Source of the DNA: Funneliformis mosseae
Lineage: Eukaryota > Glomeromycota > Glomeromycetes > Glomerales > Glomeraceae
Direction of reading: 5' to 3'
Assembly: GCA_910592005.1 (NCBI GenBank)
Contig: CAJVPP010000004.1
Span: forward strand, 20,686-84,685
Length of the DNA: 64,000 bases
The notes beneath the pieces were generated by a model, which made no database searches, was not told the origin of the DNA, and was given only the letters and a program-made list of their open reading frames with translations. Below are positions 9,955 to 22,964 of the stretch, piece by piece. Position 1 is the stretch's first letter, and every line of letters begins with the position of its first letter. The translations under genes and the position numbers were made by a program.

Positions 9955-11931
9955 TCAAATTCTTTTACACGAATTGTCATATCCCCAACAGTGACGTAAT
10001 TTATACATTTTTTTTAAGTTCTTCTCACTAATTAGATAAGAGAAATCAGTAGATATTTGATCCTGATCCTCTTTTGGCAGATCTTTAGCTATTAAGACCT
10101 TGCTATATATTGGAATAGTGTAAGACTTCCCATGTAACTTCATTCAGAATTAGTTTTTATTCAGATCGAGAATACCTTAAACTTTTTAAATCTATGTTAT
10201 ACCTAAACATAATATTAGTTCAGGTTCACTATTATCAATACGAGTAAAATTTTCAGTAGCTGTAACTGATTTACCATCCTTATCCTTTATATTGACTGGC
10301 ATATCCGTAAACCATTCCAATGATTCAGTAATATATTTAGAGTTACCTTTTATTGTGAAATCTGATAACTTGTTAGCTTTCTATCCAAGAGCATTAATTA
10401 TTACATCATTTACCCCCTCCTTTGAACTCACTCCCACCATCTAAAAAAGAATTAGAGATTGTTAAATCATCTATTTTAGCATTTAAGTATTGTAATGACG
10501 AAAATCACTCATCTGATTCTTTTTTCTGAACTGTATATAACTGACACATTTTTCGCATGACTGGTAAAAGCTTTAGCAATAGCTTGTCATATATTTCAGA
10601 CTGGCTGGATTCTGTAAACAACTTTTCATTTACTGATATCTGTTTTTTTTACCAGTAGGTCATATCTAGTCTATATATTATTTTCTTCATCATAGCCATC
10701 TTCCTTATTATCAGAATCTGGAGATGTATTTTAGAAATTTATAGGTGTGAAAGGCTTAAAATAAGTCTAATTAAAATTAGAATGTGCTGTCTCTCTTTTG
10801 AGACAACTACCTTTACTATGACCTATTCTTCACAAATATCGTATTTATGTATACTTAGTTTCTTGAATTGATTTATTAGTTGATTTATAACATTACGAAT
10901 TTTATCTATTCCTTCTTCTAACCTATCAATTCTAGCAGAATTATTATTTCACTGTAGACGAGGTCTTTGAAAAGGTTTTACAGAATAATCTGAGTCTAAA
11001 TCTTCCTTATTAAGTAAACCTACTTCTTTTAAGTATTCAGCTACATAATAATTCTTAAGATCTTTCTCTGTTTTCAATAAAGATGGTGGACCTCTAGGCT
11101 GTCTAACTGGCTCTATTGTTTGAGAAGTAGGCACTTGTGCTTGCTTGGCCATTTGTGATTAAAAATCGGCTTTTTACTTTTCTAATAAAAACTGGTATTC
11201 AGTTTTTTGCTGAGCTATTGTTTCTTGAATCACTTTTTGCATATCATCTTTAATAAATGCTGGTTGAGAAACTGATAAAGAATAGGATACTAGATTTATA
11301 CTAGGTAAGGCTTGCACTTGATTGGCAATTTAATTTGATTCCTCTCTATTTAAATTTTGTCTATATTTTAGCCACATATTTTTTAGTTCAGTAAAAATGC
11401 ATTAATATTTTCAGGATTGGTGATTCTCATCTAAATATAAAAATCACCTGTTAAATAGCTTTTAAGGACCCCTAGAACTTGTATATCATTGTCTGCTACT
11501 CTTAATAATAGTAGTCAAATTCTAGCTTCATAGGTATCAGGAGTATCATAGGATTGATATCTTTCTTGAGTTAATCTTTGAATAGCCGATTGCTGATTTC
11601 TAACAGTTTCTTGCTGGTATTTTGCTCTTAACCAAGCCCATAATGTATCTGAAATATTTATAGCTGGATTTTCTGTTATAAGACCATTATTTGCTGATAC
11701 TAGAGCATATTTTTCACCCATCATAGATTTTAAAATATTACACTTGACTGCATTATCAAAATCTCCTGCATTTGCATTTTCAAGAACTGTCATATGCCTT
11801 TTAAGATATACTTATGATTGAATAACTTTATCCAAATAATCATCAGGAGATTCTTAGTCTATATAAGATTGAAATTTTGCAAGAGCAGGGGCTATTAATT
11901 TTAATACTGGTAAACATCTAGCCTCAACCAT
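9955..11931 (-). pseudogene. Ty3-type gag-protease polyprotein fragment, decayed
   Basis: The start is at 11931 (MVEARCLPVLKLIAPALAKF). A gag-like region follows (FDNAVKCNILKSMMG, LWAWLRAKYQQE, YDTPDTYEARI, VLGVLKSYLTGDFY, then ELKNMWLKYRQN). A proline/glutamine-rich linker comes next, then a zinc knuckle of CX2CX4HX4C pattern near 10.8 kb in which the first Cys has become Tyr and a frameshift interrupts the motif. Downstream, SNSFLDGGSEF and ELILCLGIT fit a retropepsin active-site loop and its second hydrophobic-glycine motif. The last open part (MKLHGKSYTIPIYSKVLIAK) ends near 9955. No reverse transcriptase or integrase follows, so this is a truncated retroelement or a gag-pro gene of unusual type. 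Confidence 0.65.
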
Positions 11932-12130
11932 ATTTAGTAGTAGATTATTCTATAACGTTAAAATAATTTAGCAAGAATTTTTTTCTTTAGCCTTCCATTT
12001 TTATATCACTTATAAAGCCTATCTCGATTATATTCTAATAAATCTATATCCCCTCTAATTCATTGTAAGTGGTAAGCATTTCGCTGATACAGTAATTGCA
12101 AGGCAAATTTTTCTTATACCAGCACACCTA

Positions 12131-12282
12131 CAGTCACATCTCAATATAACAAAGTTGCTGATCTAGCCAATTAGAACTTTGTTATAAGAATCTTTATTAA
12201 TGCTATAACAAATTATGCGAAATGTATAATAAATATTTTATTATAGCATTAACAAATTATTCGTTATAGTAAATAATTACTG
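12131..12282. mobile_element. decayed pogo/Tc1-like MITE
   Basis: It begins CAGTCACATCTCAATATAAC after a TA, and ends with a weakly matching reverse complement (CGTTATAGTAAATAATTACTG). The inner ATAACAAA/TTATAGC words match the clean copy at 63296-63467. The right end is too decayed to fix a TA duplication. Confidence 0.5.
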
Positions 12283-12395
12283 ATTTCATTACACAAATAT
12301 AATTTTACTATTTCTAGAAATATTTTCACGTTATTAATCATTGAACAACAGTTTTATTAATTTACTTAAATTTTTTTTTAAAAAATTTATTTTTT

Positions 12396-12835
12396 TAAAA
12401 TAAATAAAAATAAAATAAAAATAAAATAAAATAAAATAAAAAATAAAAACAAAATGAAGAGAAAACTAAACAAGATGAAAAAATGAAATTAAGAAACTAA
12501 AACGAAATTATAAAACGAAATTAAATGAATGAGACAAAATGAAAAAATGAAATTAAATAAATGAAAAGAAATTATAAATGAAATTAGAAAAATGAAACGA
12601 AATGAAAAAATGAAATTAAACAAACAAAAAGAAACTATAAAACAAAGTTAGAAAAATAAAATAAAATGAAAAAACGAAATTAAGAAAACAAAATAAAATA
12701 AGAAAATGAAACAAAACGGAAAAATAAAATGAAATAAAAAAACAAAAAATAAAAAATAAAATTAAACGTACGATACAAAAAGAAAAAATGAACAATACGA
12801 AAAAAACATGAAATTAAACGAATAATAAGAAAAAA
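12396..12835. repeat. strand-asymmetric A-rich degenerate repeat
   Basis: About 440 bp built from AAAAT, AAATGAAA and GAAATTAAA words. T is rare and C almost absent on the plus strand at the left end. There is no coding meaning. A similar purine-biased block lies at 45740-46510. Confidence 0.7.
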
Positions 12836-12845
12836 ACCAAAATTT

Positions 12846-14865
12846 TTATTGCCTTGCAAACTTTTGCCTTGTATTTTATATTTGCCTCATAGTAGGCAAA
12901 TTATGATTTCTCCTACGAGTGTACCTCAATTCTAAAAAAGTAAATATATTTAATATAAATCTAAAAAATCATTTAAATGTTTTTAATTATTACCTGGCCT
13001 ATCCTAGAATTGAGTCCTAAAGAGGTTGTATAATCTTTTCATAGTATAGATTCACCTTCTACCTCTTTTCACTCTATTTCAATAATCGCAAAAATCCTAA
13101 AAGATATTAATTATACTGTTAAGTTATATTTATCATTATATTGTTATTTATTTATTTACTTACGTTATAATCTGTATTAAATTCCTCTATTTCAACTTGT
13201 ATTGGCAAATTGAATATGCTGTACCAAATCTTCAATTAATTCGTTGAGTTACACTCCTCTAGAATCCCATCTTATTGCCTCTGTATCTTACATGATACTC
13301 TACATTTCTCCTCCTTCTTTCATCAACTAATAAGTCGATTTCATTATCTTTCTAAATGATTCTTGTAATTATTATTGTGTTTGTAAAAAAAATATGATTT
13401 AATAGAATAAATTAAAGTGATTTAAAGATTGATTTAAATTTCAAAAGGTGAAAAATTATACGATGGTAAAAATACTTCCCTTTATAAATAAATTTATCTA
13501 TTGATTTGATATCTTGTGAAATTCTTTACTCATGATTGAAATAATACAATCTTGATTGAAATTCTGATTTGTATTAAAACAAAAAGTCAAAATAATAATA
13601 TAAGCATCGTATTATAATTGTGCATCATATTATTTATAAAAATTAGATCAATTCAAATATAACAAGTAAAACTCATGATTAAAATAATACAAAAAGAACT
13701 CTTTGTGATTAAAAATTCTGATTGTATTAAAACAAAAAGTCAAAATAATAATATATCGTATTATTTTATTATTTATCTTATTGGTGATAAAAACTAATTA
13801 AATTTTAATTATTTATAGAATTATCTTGTCTAAAATTATCTGCTTTAACCAAGTCCAAAAGCTATTCTATTTATATTAAATCTACTAATATAAGTAAATA
13901 AAATACTAATTGATTATAAATAAATAATTAATAATATAAAATTATTAGTAATATAAAAGAATTTTCTGATGATTTCTAAGTTTTTTATGTAATCTTTGTT
14001 TAATTAATTTCTTTTATCTTTGCTATTTTTATCATCTAATATAATACAGTTAATGTAACTTTAGTTACATGTATTATATTGTATCAGCTAATCTTTTAAA
14101 TTAATTTCTTCTTATTACAATATCCCTTTCTTTTAAAAATGAACTCCAGTAAAATTTTCTAAACAAATGATTTTTGTTATTATAAGGTCCTTATTTATAG
14201 ATTTTCAAATAACAAATTTTTTAATTTGTTCCATTTTATTCTAAATAATTCTATAAAATTATAAATTTTATCAATCAATTGCATAATAGGATTGCAAATT
14301 TTACTGATCAATTACATAATTTCACATAATGATTATCAATAAATAATTAATTAATAGTTATTTATTTATATTTTTATAGAAGAGGAAATTCTTATGATCT
14401 TGAGAATTTTTAAGTATTCTATACAGCCACTTTCTTAATTTATAAATATTTGCCTAAAATTTTCTTCTATTTTTTTTAAAATCTTACTTTTTTTAAAACT
14501 ATTATAAAATTTTTTAACTTTTAACTTTAACTTTTATATTTTCTTCATTATAGACAAGCAATAATAAAAGTGTTTCTTTATTACCTGTCAAGTTATCTCT
14601 CAAGAGAATACTAAAAATATATTGATAATTTGAAAATAGAAAACTATTGATAACAACAGAAAATTACAAGGTTAATTAATAAACTGATAGCTCTTTTTTC
14701 TCATTTAGATAATAAAGATGAAGAATTTATGAACTTGGAGTTTCTTTATAATGCTATTTGATAATATTTTAATAATCTTTAATAATGAATAACTTTGCCT
14801 ACCAAAAGAGAAGAACAACTATAAGAGGAAATAATTCGTCTCTAGTAGTTATTATAAGAAGTAAT
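12846..14865. other. AT-rich spacer with one direct duplication
   Basis: No gene is seen. A segment at 13528-13616 (ACTCATGATTGAAATAATAC ... AACAAAAAGTCAAAATAATA) is repeated directly at 13671-13764 with a few changes. The rest is unstructured AT-rich sequence, possibly the decayed 3' flank or LTR region of the Ty3 element that follows. Confidence 0.5.
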
Positions 14866-14871
14866 CATATA

Positions 14872-15025
14872 GGACCTTTGTAATAGAAAGGGGGAAACTG
14901 CCGAAAAATATCAATTTTACTTTTATATGCCAAATATGATTTTTAAGTCAAAATATGTTCAGATTTAGCATTAACTCAATTTTTATTTTTTCCAGCTATT
15001 TCCCCCTTTTCTATTGTAAAGGTCC
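14872..15025. mobile_element. MITE, family 1, best-preserved copy
   Basis: The ends are GGACCTTTGTAATAGAAAGG and its near reverse complement CTTTTCTATTGTAAAGGTCC. It is flanked on both sides by CATATA (14866-14871 and 15026-15031), a perfect 6-bp target duplication. The internal sequence is non-coding. Related copies lie at 22622-22769, 62386-62535 (reverse orientation) and 31488-31544 (short). Confidence 0.85.
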
Positions 15026-15031
15026 CATATA

Positions 15032-16545
15032 ATTGTATCAAAAAAGTTGAGTGCTCTATTTTTCTTATTATATTCATAATAATTAATGATTATTAATATT
15101 AACAGAAAGAGATATCATACATTTTATCAGGTCTATATTTACGCTTATCATATATTTTTTCTGATATGTAACTTATACTTCCTTTTTTTTTCTTCTATCA
15201 TATAATTTTCTTTTTAAGTTTTATTTTTCTTTCTCTTTAATATAATTTTTAAAATAATCTTCTTTTGTTATATCTTTTCTATATTTTCTGAATTTTATAT
15301 ATTTTCTTTTTTTTAAAATTATCAATAAAATTCTGCATATTATTATGCTTTTACTTTTAAACTATAAAATTTTTCAATAAAATAATAATTATAAAATAAT
15401 AATAAGTTTATTTTTATTTTTTTTATATATATCATATAATATTAACTTTTAAATTTTGATTTAATAATTTTGTGTTTCTATTCAAGATCTATTGAATTAA
15501 TTCATTAAATTTATCAATTTTAAGTCTTTTCACTATTTGAATATTAATATGTTGCATTCTCATAATTTATTTAATATTATCTTCAAATATAAGAAATAAT
15601 CATTTTGTTATAGTATAATACTTTGATAATTTCAAATCTTTTTATGAAATATTTTCTTTATCAATTATTTTTTCTATATAATAAAGATAAATTAATGATT
15701 CCTTTTTTCCTTGTGACTATTTATCATTGTATATATCAAAATAATATTTTATTTTCATATTTAGATCTTGAGAAAACATATTGGATAAAGGTAATAATAT
15801 CATATTATGTGAATTAAATTCTAATAAATCAAAATATATCTGTTGATATTTCTGTAACATCTTTTCTTGTTATTACTTTTAATAAAAATTAAATCTATTT
15901 ATATTATAATTACTGATCATCAGAAATATACTAAAATTAATATCTAATTTAAATAATAATTATTATTAGTTCTATTTCCTATTCATTATATTTCTTCAAT
16001 CAATTATTATATATTGTTTCTTTAACTATTTATCTATCCAATAATCTTAATTTGTAATTATTAAAAACCAATTACATCATGAATATAATATGAACCAATC
16101 TATTAAGCTTCTAATTTAGCTGACATATCTTATCATTTCCATATTTTCTTCACTAAGACTTTTTTACCAATTTTTAATCTTTTTGACACTCATTGATCAT
16201 TATGCTGATCTTTTTATCACTCTTGTATTTAATTCATATTATTAAGTGCATTCTGCTTATCTTATTCTAATTTGTTAATTAGATTTGTTAATCTATTTAT
16301 TAGAGTATCATTAATATTTTACTATCTGTTTCAACAGAATTTAATTGTAAATCTATTAGTAGAATTGATTGTATCTGTATATAAGATAGAATAGAGTGTA
16401 TTCTGTACTTTTATGTTTTATTATTTGATAAGCAAAAATACAAATAAAATATAGGTAACTCATTCATTTTCTTGATCCCCATTTGTTTGAGATCAATATG
16501 ATGATATTAATCGATATTTTATTTGAAACTTTTAACATAACTATA
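15032..16545. other. AT-rich spacer, possible 3' end of the Ty3 element
   Basis: No gene is supported. The short open frames are isolated and made of low-complexity codons. By position this should contain the C-terminal integrase region and 3' LTR of the minus-strand Ty3 element, but no LTR boundary could be matched by eye. Confidence 0.4.
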
Positions 16546-19500
16546 CTACTACTTGATTCATAAATAATCTTTCTTGATCTGTGAGTATCTCTTCAGATGT
16601 ATCATTTTAGCATATAACTTCTTCATATAGAAATTTTACTACTATTTTAGCTTTGATATCCTTGATGGTTCTAGTTTTTAACCATTTCATAAAATAATCT
16701 ATTGCAACTATTATATACCTATTTTCTATTTTATAATAGGTAATGGTTCTTTTATATCTAATCTTACTCAATGAAAAAGTACTTTAACTAAAATAGGATA
16801 TAATAGTTTTTTTCTTATATCTGATTCTCTTAATTGGCAATTGTTATAATTCTTTACATATTTTCTAATATCTTCGAACATTTGTGATTAATAATATCAT
16901 TCCTTAACCTTATTATATACTACTTCAATTCCTAAATAAGTTTCTGACATAACTTTATATAAATTGAATAAGAGTACTTCTACTTATTCTTATATAATTA
17001 CTCTTTTTAATTCTTTTTTAGTTAGTTTATATAATTGTGAATTTTTAATAATGTAGTGGGTTAATAATCATTGAATTTGTTTTCATTGAGAAGTATTGCA
17101 ATTTTTTGGGTAAAAGAGGTTAGTAAAGTATTAAATTATATTATGATATTGTTGTTTATTCATGATTTATTATTAATATTAATGTTTATAATATATTTGA
17201 TGCTTGTAATTTATCAATTCTTGAAAGTGTATCAGCATTTGTGTTTGTCTTTCCTTTATAATATTTTATTTTAAATTGAAATTGTTGTAACAGAATTTTT
17301 TAATAAATAATTCTTTTACTATCTTTTTCCTTAGTAAATTAATTTAGTAATCACTGCAATACTAAGTGATCAGTATATATAATAAATGCATTATTCTCTA
17401 AATATCTTTTAAAATATTTAACTGCTTATATTATTATTAAAACCTCTTGTTCAGTAATATGATAATTCTTTTCTGCTGGTTTAATGTTTTGCTTATATAC
17501 TAGATAAGATATTCCTTTCCTTCATTATCTTTTTATAAAAGTACTACATCTAATCCTATAATACTTACATTAGTACTCAAAATAAAAAATTGATTAAAAT
17601 CAGAATAGGATAATTGACACAGTTGTTAATTTTTCTTTTAATATTTTAAAATCTCTTGATGTTATTTTATCCAATTGTAAAATATATCTTTTTTTAATAA
17701 ATCATTCAATAGAACTACTAACTTGAAGTAATTTTTAACAAAACGTTAGTAATAAGAAAATAATCCTAATATAGTTTATAATTATTTAATATTAAATAAA
17801 GCATTAAGATTAATGATCTTTTCAATTTTTGCTGAATCAAATTATATTTCTTGTCCAGATATTACATATCCCAAAAATTGGATTTCATTTGTATAGAAAT
17901 AATATTTTTCTAGATTTATTTTCAATTGAGCTTCTTTCAATAAATCAAAAACTTATTGAAGATGTTATAAATGTTCCTCATAATTTTTAGGAAATATGAT
18001 GAAATTATCAAGATATACTAATATAAAATTTTCTTTTATATTTTGTAATATGTCATCTATAACTCTGTAGCTATTGTATTATATAATCCAAATAATATTA
18101 TATTAAATTCATATAATCCATATTTTGTAATAAACACTGTTTTGGGTTTGTTTTGTTTCCTAACATTAAATTGCCAGTATTCTGAGGCTAAGTTCAAAGT
18201 AGTATACCATGTTATTCCTCTCAAAAATTTCAATAGCTCATCAATCCTTAGTAAGAGATATTGATTCTTTTTTATAATCTACACAGAATCTCATTTTTCT
18301 ATTCTTTTTTCTCACAAGAACTACAGGTAAGCTTAATTGACTTTAATAAGATCATATTATTTCTTAATCTAACAAATTTTGAATTTTCTGCTGAATGTAT
18401 TGATTATTCTTAATTGATATTCAATATAATTTTAGTATAACTAGTAATAAGTCTTTAGTAAATATACAATGCTCATATTATTCTAAATGTATTAACTCCT
18501 ATGTTGTAATCACAAAACTATTAAGATTTCTCTCAAGAAATACTTTTAGTTATCCTAAAGAGGTATCTGTTAATTTTTGCAAGTTATATACTTTTCTGAC
18601 CTTTTACTAATTTCTACTTAAATATTATTTCCTTTAATTTAAACCTTATAGACAGCTTATAGATCTATACTATTTTTATAATATTGGTAAATTTGTACTA
18701 TTCTTACAATTTCCTTATAATCATCACATTGGCTTTCATTTGTAAGTTTTTTAAATACTAACATATGATCAATCCTTTCTAATTTCTATTTTGTTGAATA
18801 TTCATTTCATATTCAATTTGTTATAGATATATTTTAGAATATTCTTTTTTATTTATCTAGGTTATATTTTCTTTTTCCTTAAGAATAATAGCAAAATATT
18901 ATTAGATATCAATATCTTTCTCATCTTTAAATTCTAATTCATCTACTATTATTTTAGGTTTAATTAGTGTGAATCTTCCTAGATGTATATCTTATATGCA
19001 AGTTATAATTATCATAGAAGTTTGATCTCCTTATTATACATCTAGAATCAGTATCATAATTGATAATAGTACAAACTTTTTGTAATCAGATATTTCTTAA
19101 AATAATATTATATTCTATAGCATTAGTTATTAACATATTTTCATAAATGATTATTTATTGACCTCTACTATGATTCCTTTAATTATTCCTAAAAACATTA
19201 TATAGTTTTTTCATCAACTCTCATAATTTTTGTTTTTACAAATTCATCAATTTTCCTATTAGTTTGCCTGAGATATTACTGAGTAATGATACTTTTTACA
19301 GATTTAGTATCAACTAAGCATTTATAGGATATCCTTTTACTTAGACTTCAATGAATAATGTATCTTTAATAAGTTTATCATATGCTATATGATTAGTAAT
19401 AATTTGTTTTTTTAGTTTAATTATAAAAAGTTCTCCATATTTGTTATGCATTAGTGTTAATTTATTTAGTCTAGCCATTTGTAAATATTCTTTAAACTCA

Positions 19501-20010
19501 AAATGCTGCTAATGACTGTACTTGGTAAGTTCAGTATGTTAAAGCATTTCTTTATTTAACTTTATTTTATATATATTATAATTATATGTAGGATCATTTA
19601 AAATATATTTTAAGCTATTTTTATCTAATTGTCTTTTAGTTTCCTCATCAATTTTTCAAATTATGACCCTTATTAATAATTCTTTTAGCTTAACTTTTCA
19701 TTAAATATTTGATATAAATTATACATTTCTTTATTTAGATTAATTCATTTTGAAAGATAGATTCCTTTATTATTATATAAAATTTCTAATTCATATTTTG
19801 ATTTTTCTTAACAGTAATTTCTTCTTATTGTTAAAGATCTAATAGTTTAATTAGTTGGTCTTTATTAAAAATCCTTTTATTTATTAATGGATTCCTTCAT
19901 TTTACTTCTTTATATTTATATTATTCTTTTACTTTTAGAGCTTTAATTTATTTACACACTCATCTTTAAGAAGTGTAACTTTTAATTTAAATGCTGCTAA
20001 TTATTATTGC

Positions 20011-20041
<31 letters not shown>

Positions 20042-21000
20042 TCTATAGCTTCTATTATACTATTACTATGATTATAATTCCCTATTATTATTACTATTAT
20101 TATTACTTTAAAAGTTTTGATCTTAATTATTATTTGAAATTCTAAAGTCTCTAGTAAAATAGCCAAATTTCTATAGTTAAAACATTTAATATTGGACTAA
20201 TTATTTATATTATTATATATTGATTACTTCTACAATCTTTAGAATAGTATCTAAATATTTTATAATTAAAGTATTTATGTAGTTATTACTGCTATTGCTA
20301 TTATTATTATTATTATTGTTATTATTCAATATTTACTATGATTGTTTGTAATCTTTCATTTAATTTATGATTAATAATACCTTCAATATCTAATTATTAT
20401 GTAATGTATGTAGGTTACATTACTATATTTATTTGAGCTAATACTATTCCTCTTTGTAATAATTATATATAATTAGGTATTAACTAATAAGCTGATAGTT
20501 TTATTTTAATGGAATATGTAGATTTTACTGCTCTGATCTTTTTAATTGCTTGGTCTACTATCGTTAATATCACTATTTGTACTAGTATCATAAATTCTGA
20601 TTAATCCTTCAATAAATTCAGCTACTTTATCCATCTATACTTACCTATATTATAGATCAACTCTCTTTTACAATTCTTCTATTGCTATAGCATATTTTTC
20701 AATAGTTTCACCTGATTTCTACTTCTTATACCTGAACTGATATTTCCATTTATTTTATCAAAATGCATTACAAATATTGTTTAAACAATAATATAAAAGA
20801 AGTATAAGATTAATTTTACTATTTCAATTAGTAATATATTATTACTAAAATTATATTAATGCAATTCTTATTAAATAACTAGAAACTACCTTAACCATTC
20901 AAGTGATATTGATACAATTTGTTTTACAGGTTTGTTTAAAAGTCTCAAATCATTCCATTAAGTCCTAGCTTCCTTCTCTAAATATTGGTAAATCTTCTAA
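16546..21000 (-). mobile_element. Ty3/Gypsy LTR retrotransposon, heavily decayed gag-pol
   Basis: Domains read from high to low coordinates in the Ty3 order. At about 20.9-20.55 kb is a gag core (KWKYQF, SGETIEKYAIAIEEL). At about 20.2-20.1 kb is a broken zinc knuckle (KCFNY, RDYR). At about 19.35-19.25 kb is a retropepsin-like CLVDTKSVKSIITQ. At 18327-17850 is reverse transcriptase (PVVLVRKKNRKMRFCVDYKK, ITWYTTLNLASEYWQF, FITKYGLYEFN, VYLDN in place of VYLDD, LGYVISGQ). At about 17480-17217 is RNase H (ITEQEVLIII, FIIYTDH, TNTNADTLSRI). At 16882-16546 is integrase (VAIDYFMKWLKT, EILTDQERLFMN). Gag-pro-RT-RNH-INT order defines Ty3 rather than Copia. Dozens of stops, often TGG-to-TGA, show it is long dead. 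ATT/ATA microsatellites near 20007-20042 and 20296-20325 encode former Asn runs on the minus strand. LTRs were not located. Confidence 0.88.
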
Positions 21001-22615
21001 TTATTGCTTTCTCATTTTCTATCCTTAGAGCTATCTTGCTAAATCTTATATGACCTAAAAGTAAGCAATATTATTATTTTCTTCTACTGGTACTATGGCT
21101 AGTTGAGACGTAAGTATCAATTGAAAGGTAGTTGTATTAGTTGATGGCTGACTACTTAGTATTGATTGAGAGATTATTATATTAGTTGGTTAAGAACTAC
21201 CTCCTATAGAGTTTAATGGTAATCGCATATTATATGGTTAGGCTGTTATTGTTGACTGTAAAATTCCTGTTATAGTTATATTTTGCTATCCTATCATATT
21301 AATTTCTCTATTATTTAGATTATTATTAAACTAATCATTACCCATTGGTTGCTAACTTATAGTTGTAAAATTAGAATTGTAGATAAATTACTTCTTCAAA
21401 AAGAATCAAATAATGCAAAAAGATCAAATATACAGCTATACTAAGTTACTTAAAAAAATTAAAAGAATTTCCTAATGTTGATTCTTTATTTATATTTTTT
21501 ACTGATGAAGTTATCATTCTTGAATTTGATAGCTTAAATGATTAATTATTAGATACTATTACAATTATTGATTGTTAAACATTTTCTACTATACCAAGAA
21601 ATGGAGATCTCTTACTATTATTTGTATTAAATGTAATTTATCAGGATATTTATTTAATGTTCTCCTCTTTTTAATTCATTTGCATTGTCAAAAAAAGTTG
21701 TTTATTATAGGATTTCAACATCATCATTAAGGTATTCATACATGACGTTTCATTCATAATTAGAGGTATATATGTCATCTTATTCTTTATAATATTACCT
21801 CCTGTCTCTTAGATGTAGTTGTCATAGTTGTATATTATTATAGGATAATGAATTGGTTAGTGGTTGAAGTATAAGTATAGTAATTCCTAATGATTATTCA
21901 TCTATTGCTATTGATAGTGTCATTCTTGAAGAATTTTTATTATTTTCTTTAAAAGGTATTATAATAGTATTATTTTGGTCTCTTTTTATATTCTTTAAAT
22001 ATCACTATAATTACTATTTATAATTGAACTGGTACTACTAATACTTTTAATTTCCTATAACTGAAATTGTTTTGTTTGTATCCAAATATAATATAACTTA
22101 TCAGTAATATTATTAAAGGATTCTTTAATATATTATCTTTATATCTGATCATAATAACAATCTTTCTTAATAAATATTTTAATAGAAAATCTTTTTTAAA
22201 AAGCTTACTTTGCTCTCTTAGGTCTTTATAAAATATGCTATTGTAAAGATAGTATATAATACAGCATTATATTTAGGTATAATCTACAAAAATCAAAAAT
22301 CATCAAAAGATAGTAATTTTTCTGACTAGATTTTATAATCTAAATAAACTATAAATAGGATAATTTAAATAGATGATAAATGAGATCTTGTGATTTTCAA
22401 ATTTCTTTTGAGCTACTATATGTTGTTAAACAGTCTATAGATTTTGTTTCTCAACAGTGTTAAGAAATGATCAGATTATATCACTATTTTTAAATAATCT
22501 CTGGTCATGAGATTATATGATTAATAGTCATAAATCATTAGATCATAAATTTTATGACTGAATTATATGACCTTTATAACCTATGATCATAAATTTATAA
22601 CCTTAGTTATTAGGT
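21001..22615. other. AT-rich spacer, presumed 5' end of the Ty3 element
   Basis: Faint gag-like words continue to about 21.3 kb, after which nothing is readable. Towards the right end (about 22500-22615) the motif RTCATAAA recurs in both orientations. The same motif recurs beyond the hAT transposase at about 26520-26620, so these could be subterminal repeats of that hAT element. Confidence 0.4.
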
Positions 22616-22621
22616 CATATG

Positions 22622-22769
22622 AGATCTTTGTAATAAAAAGAGAGGAAACTGCCAGAAAAATTCAATTTTACTTTATATGCTAAATATGATTTTTAAGTTA
22701 AAATATATTCAGATTTAGTATTATCTTATTTTTATTTTTTTAGTTGTTTTTTTTCTATTATAAAAGTCC
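22622..22769. mobile_element. MITE, family 1, second copy
   Basis: Same orientation and layout as the copy at 14872-15025. Its differences from that copy are mostly C-to-T or G-to-A. The flanks are CATATG and TATATA, compatible with a decayed CATATA-like target duplication. Confidence 0.75.
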
Positions 22770-22964
22770 TATATACAATATAACCTTGTATAATATAATA
22801 ATTTTTTTTAAATAATCTAATTTTTTTATGCATTTTCAATTAGATAAAATAGATGCTTTTCTTTAATTTATGAATTTTTAATAAAATAAAATTTATTTTA
22901 TAATAAAACTATAATAAAATAAAAGAAAAGTCATAATTTTCAGAATTTTTTCATTTTGATAAAA

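Noticed and set aside
17071..17274. Plus-strand hydrophobic open frame
   Set aside because: It is antisense to the RNase H/tether region of the Ty3 element, which is recognisable on the other strand.
14872..22769. The two MITE copies at 14.9 and 22.6 kb as parts of LTRs of the Ty3 element
   Set aside because: They flank the element in the same orientation, but their surrounding sequences share no similarity and one has its own target duplication, so they are independent insertions.
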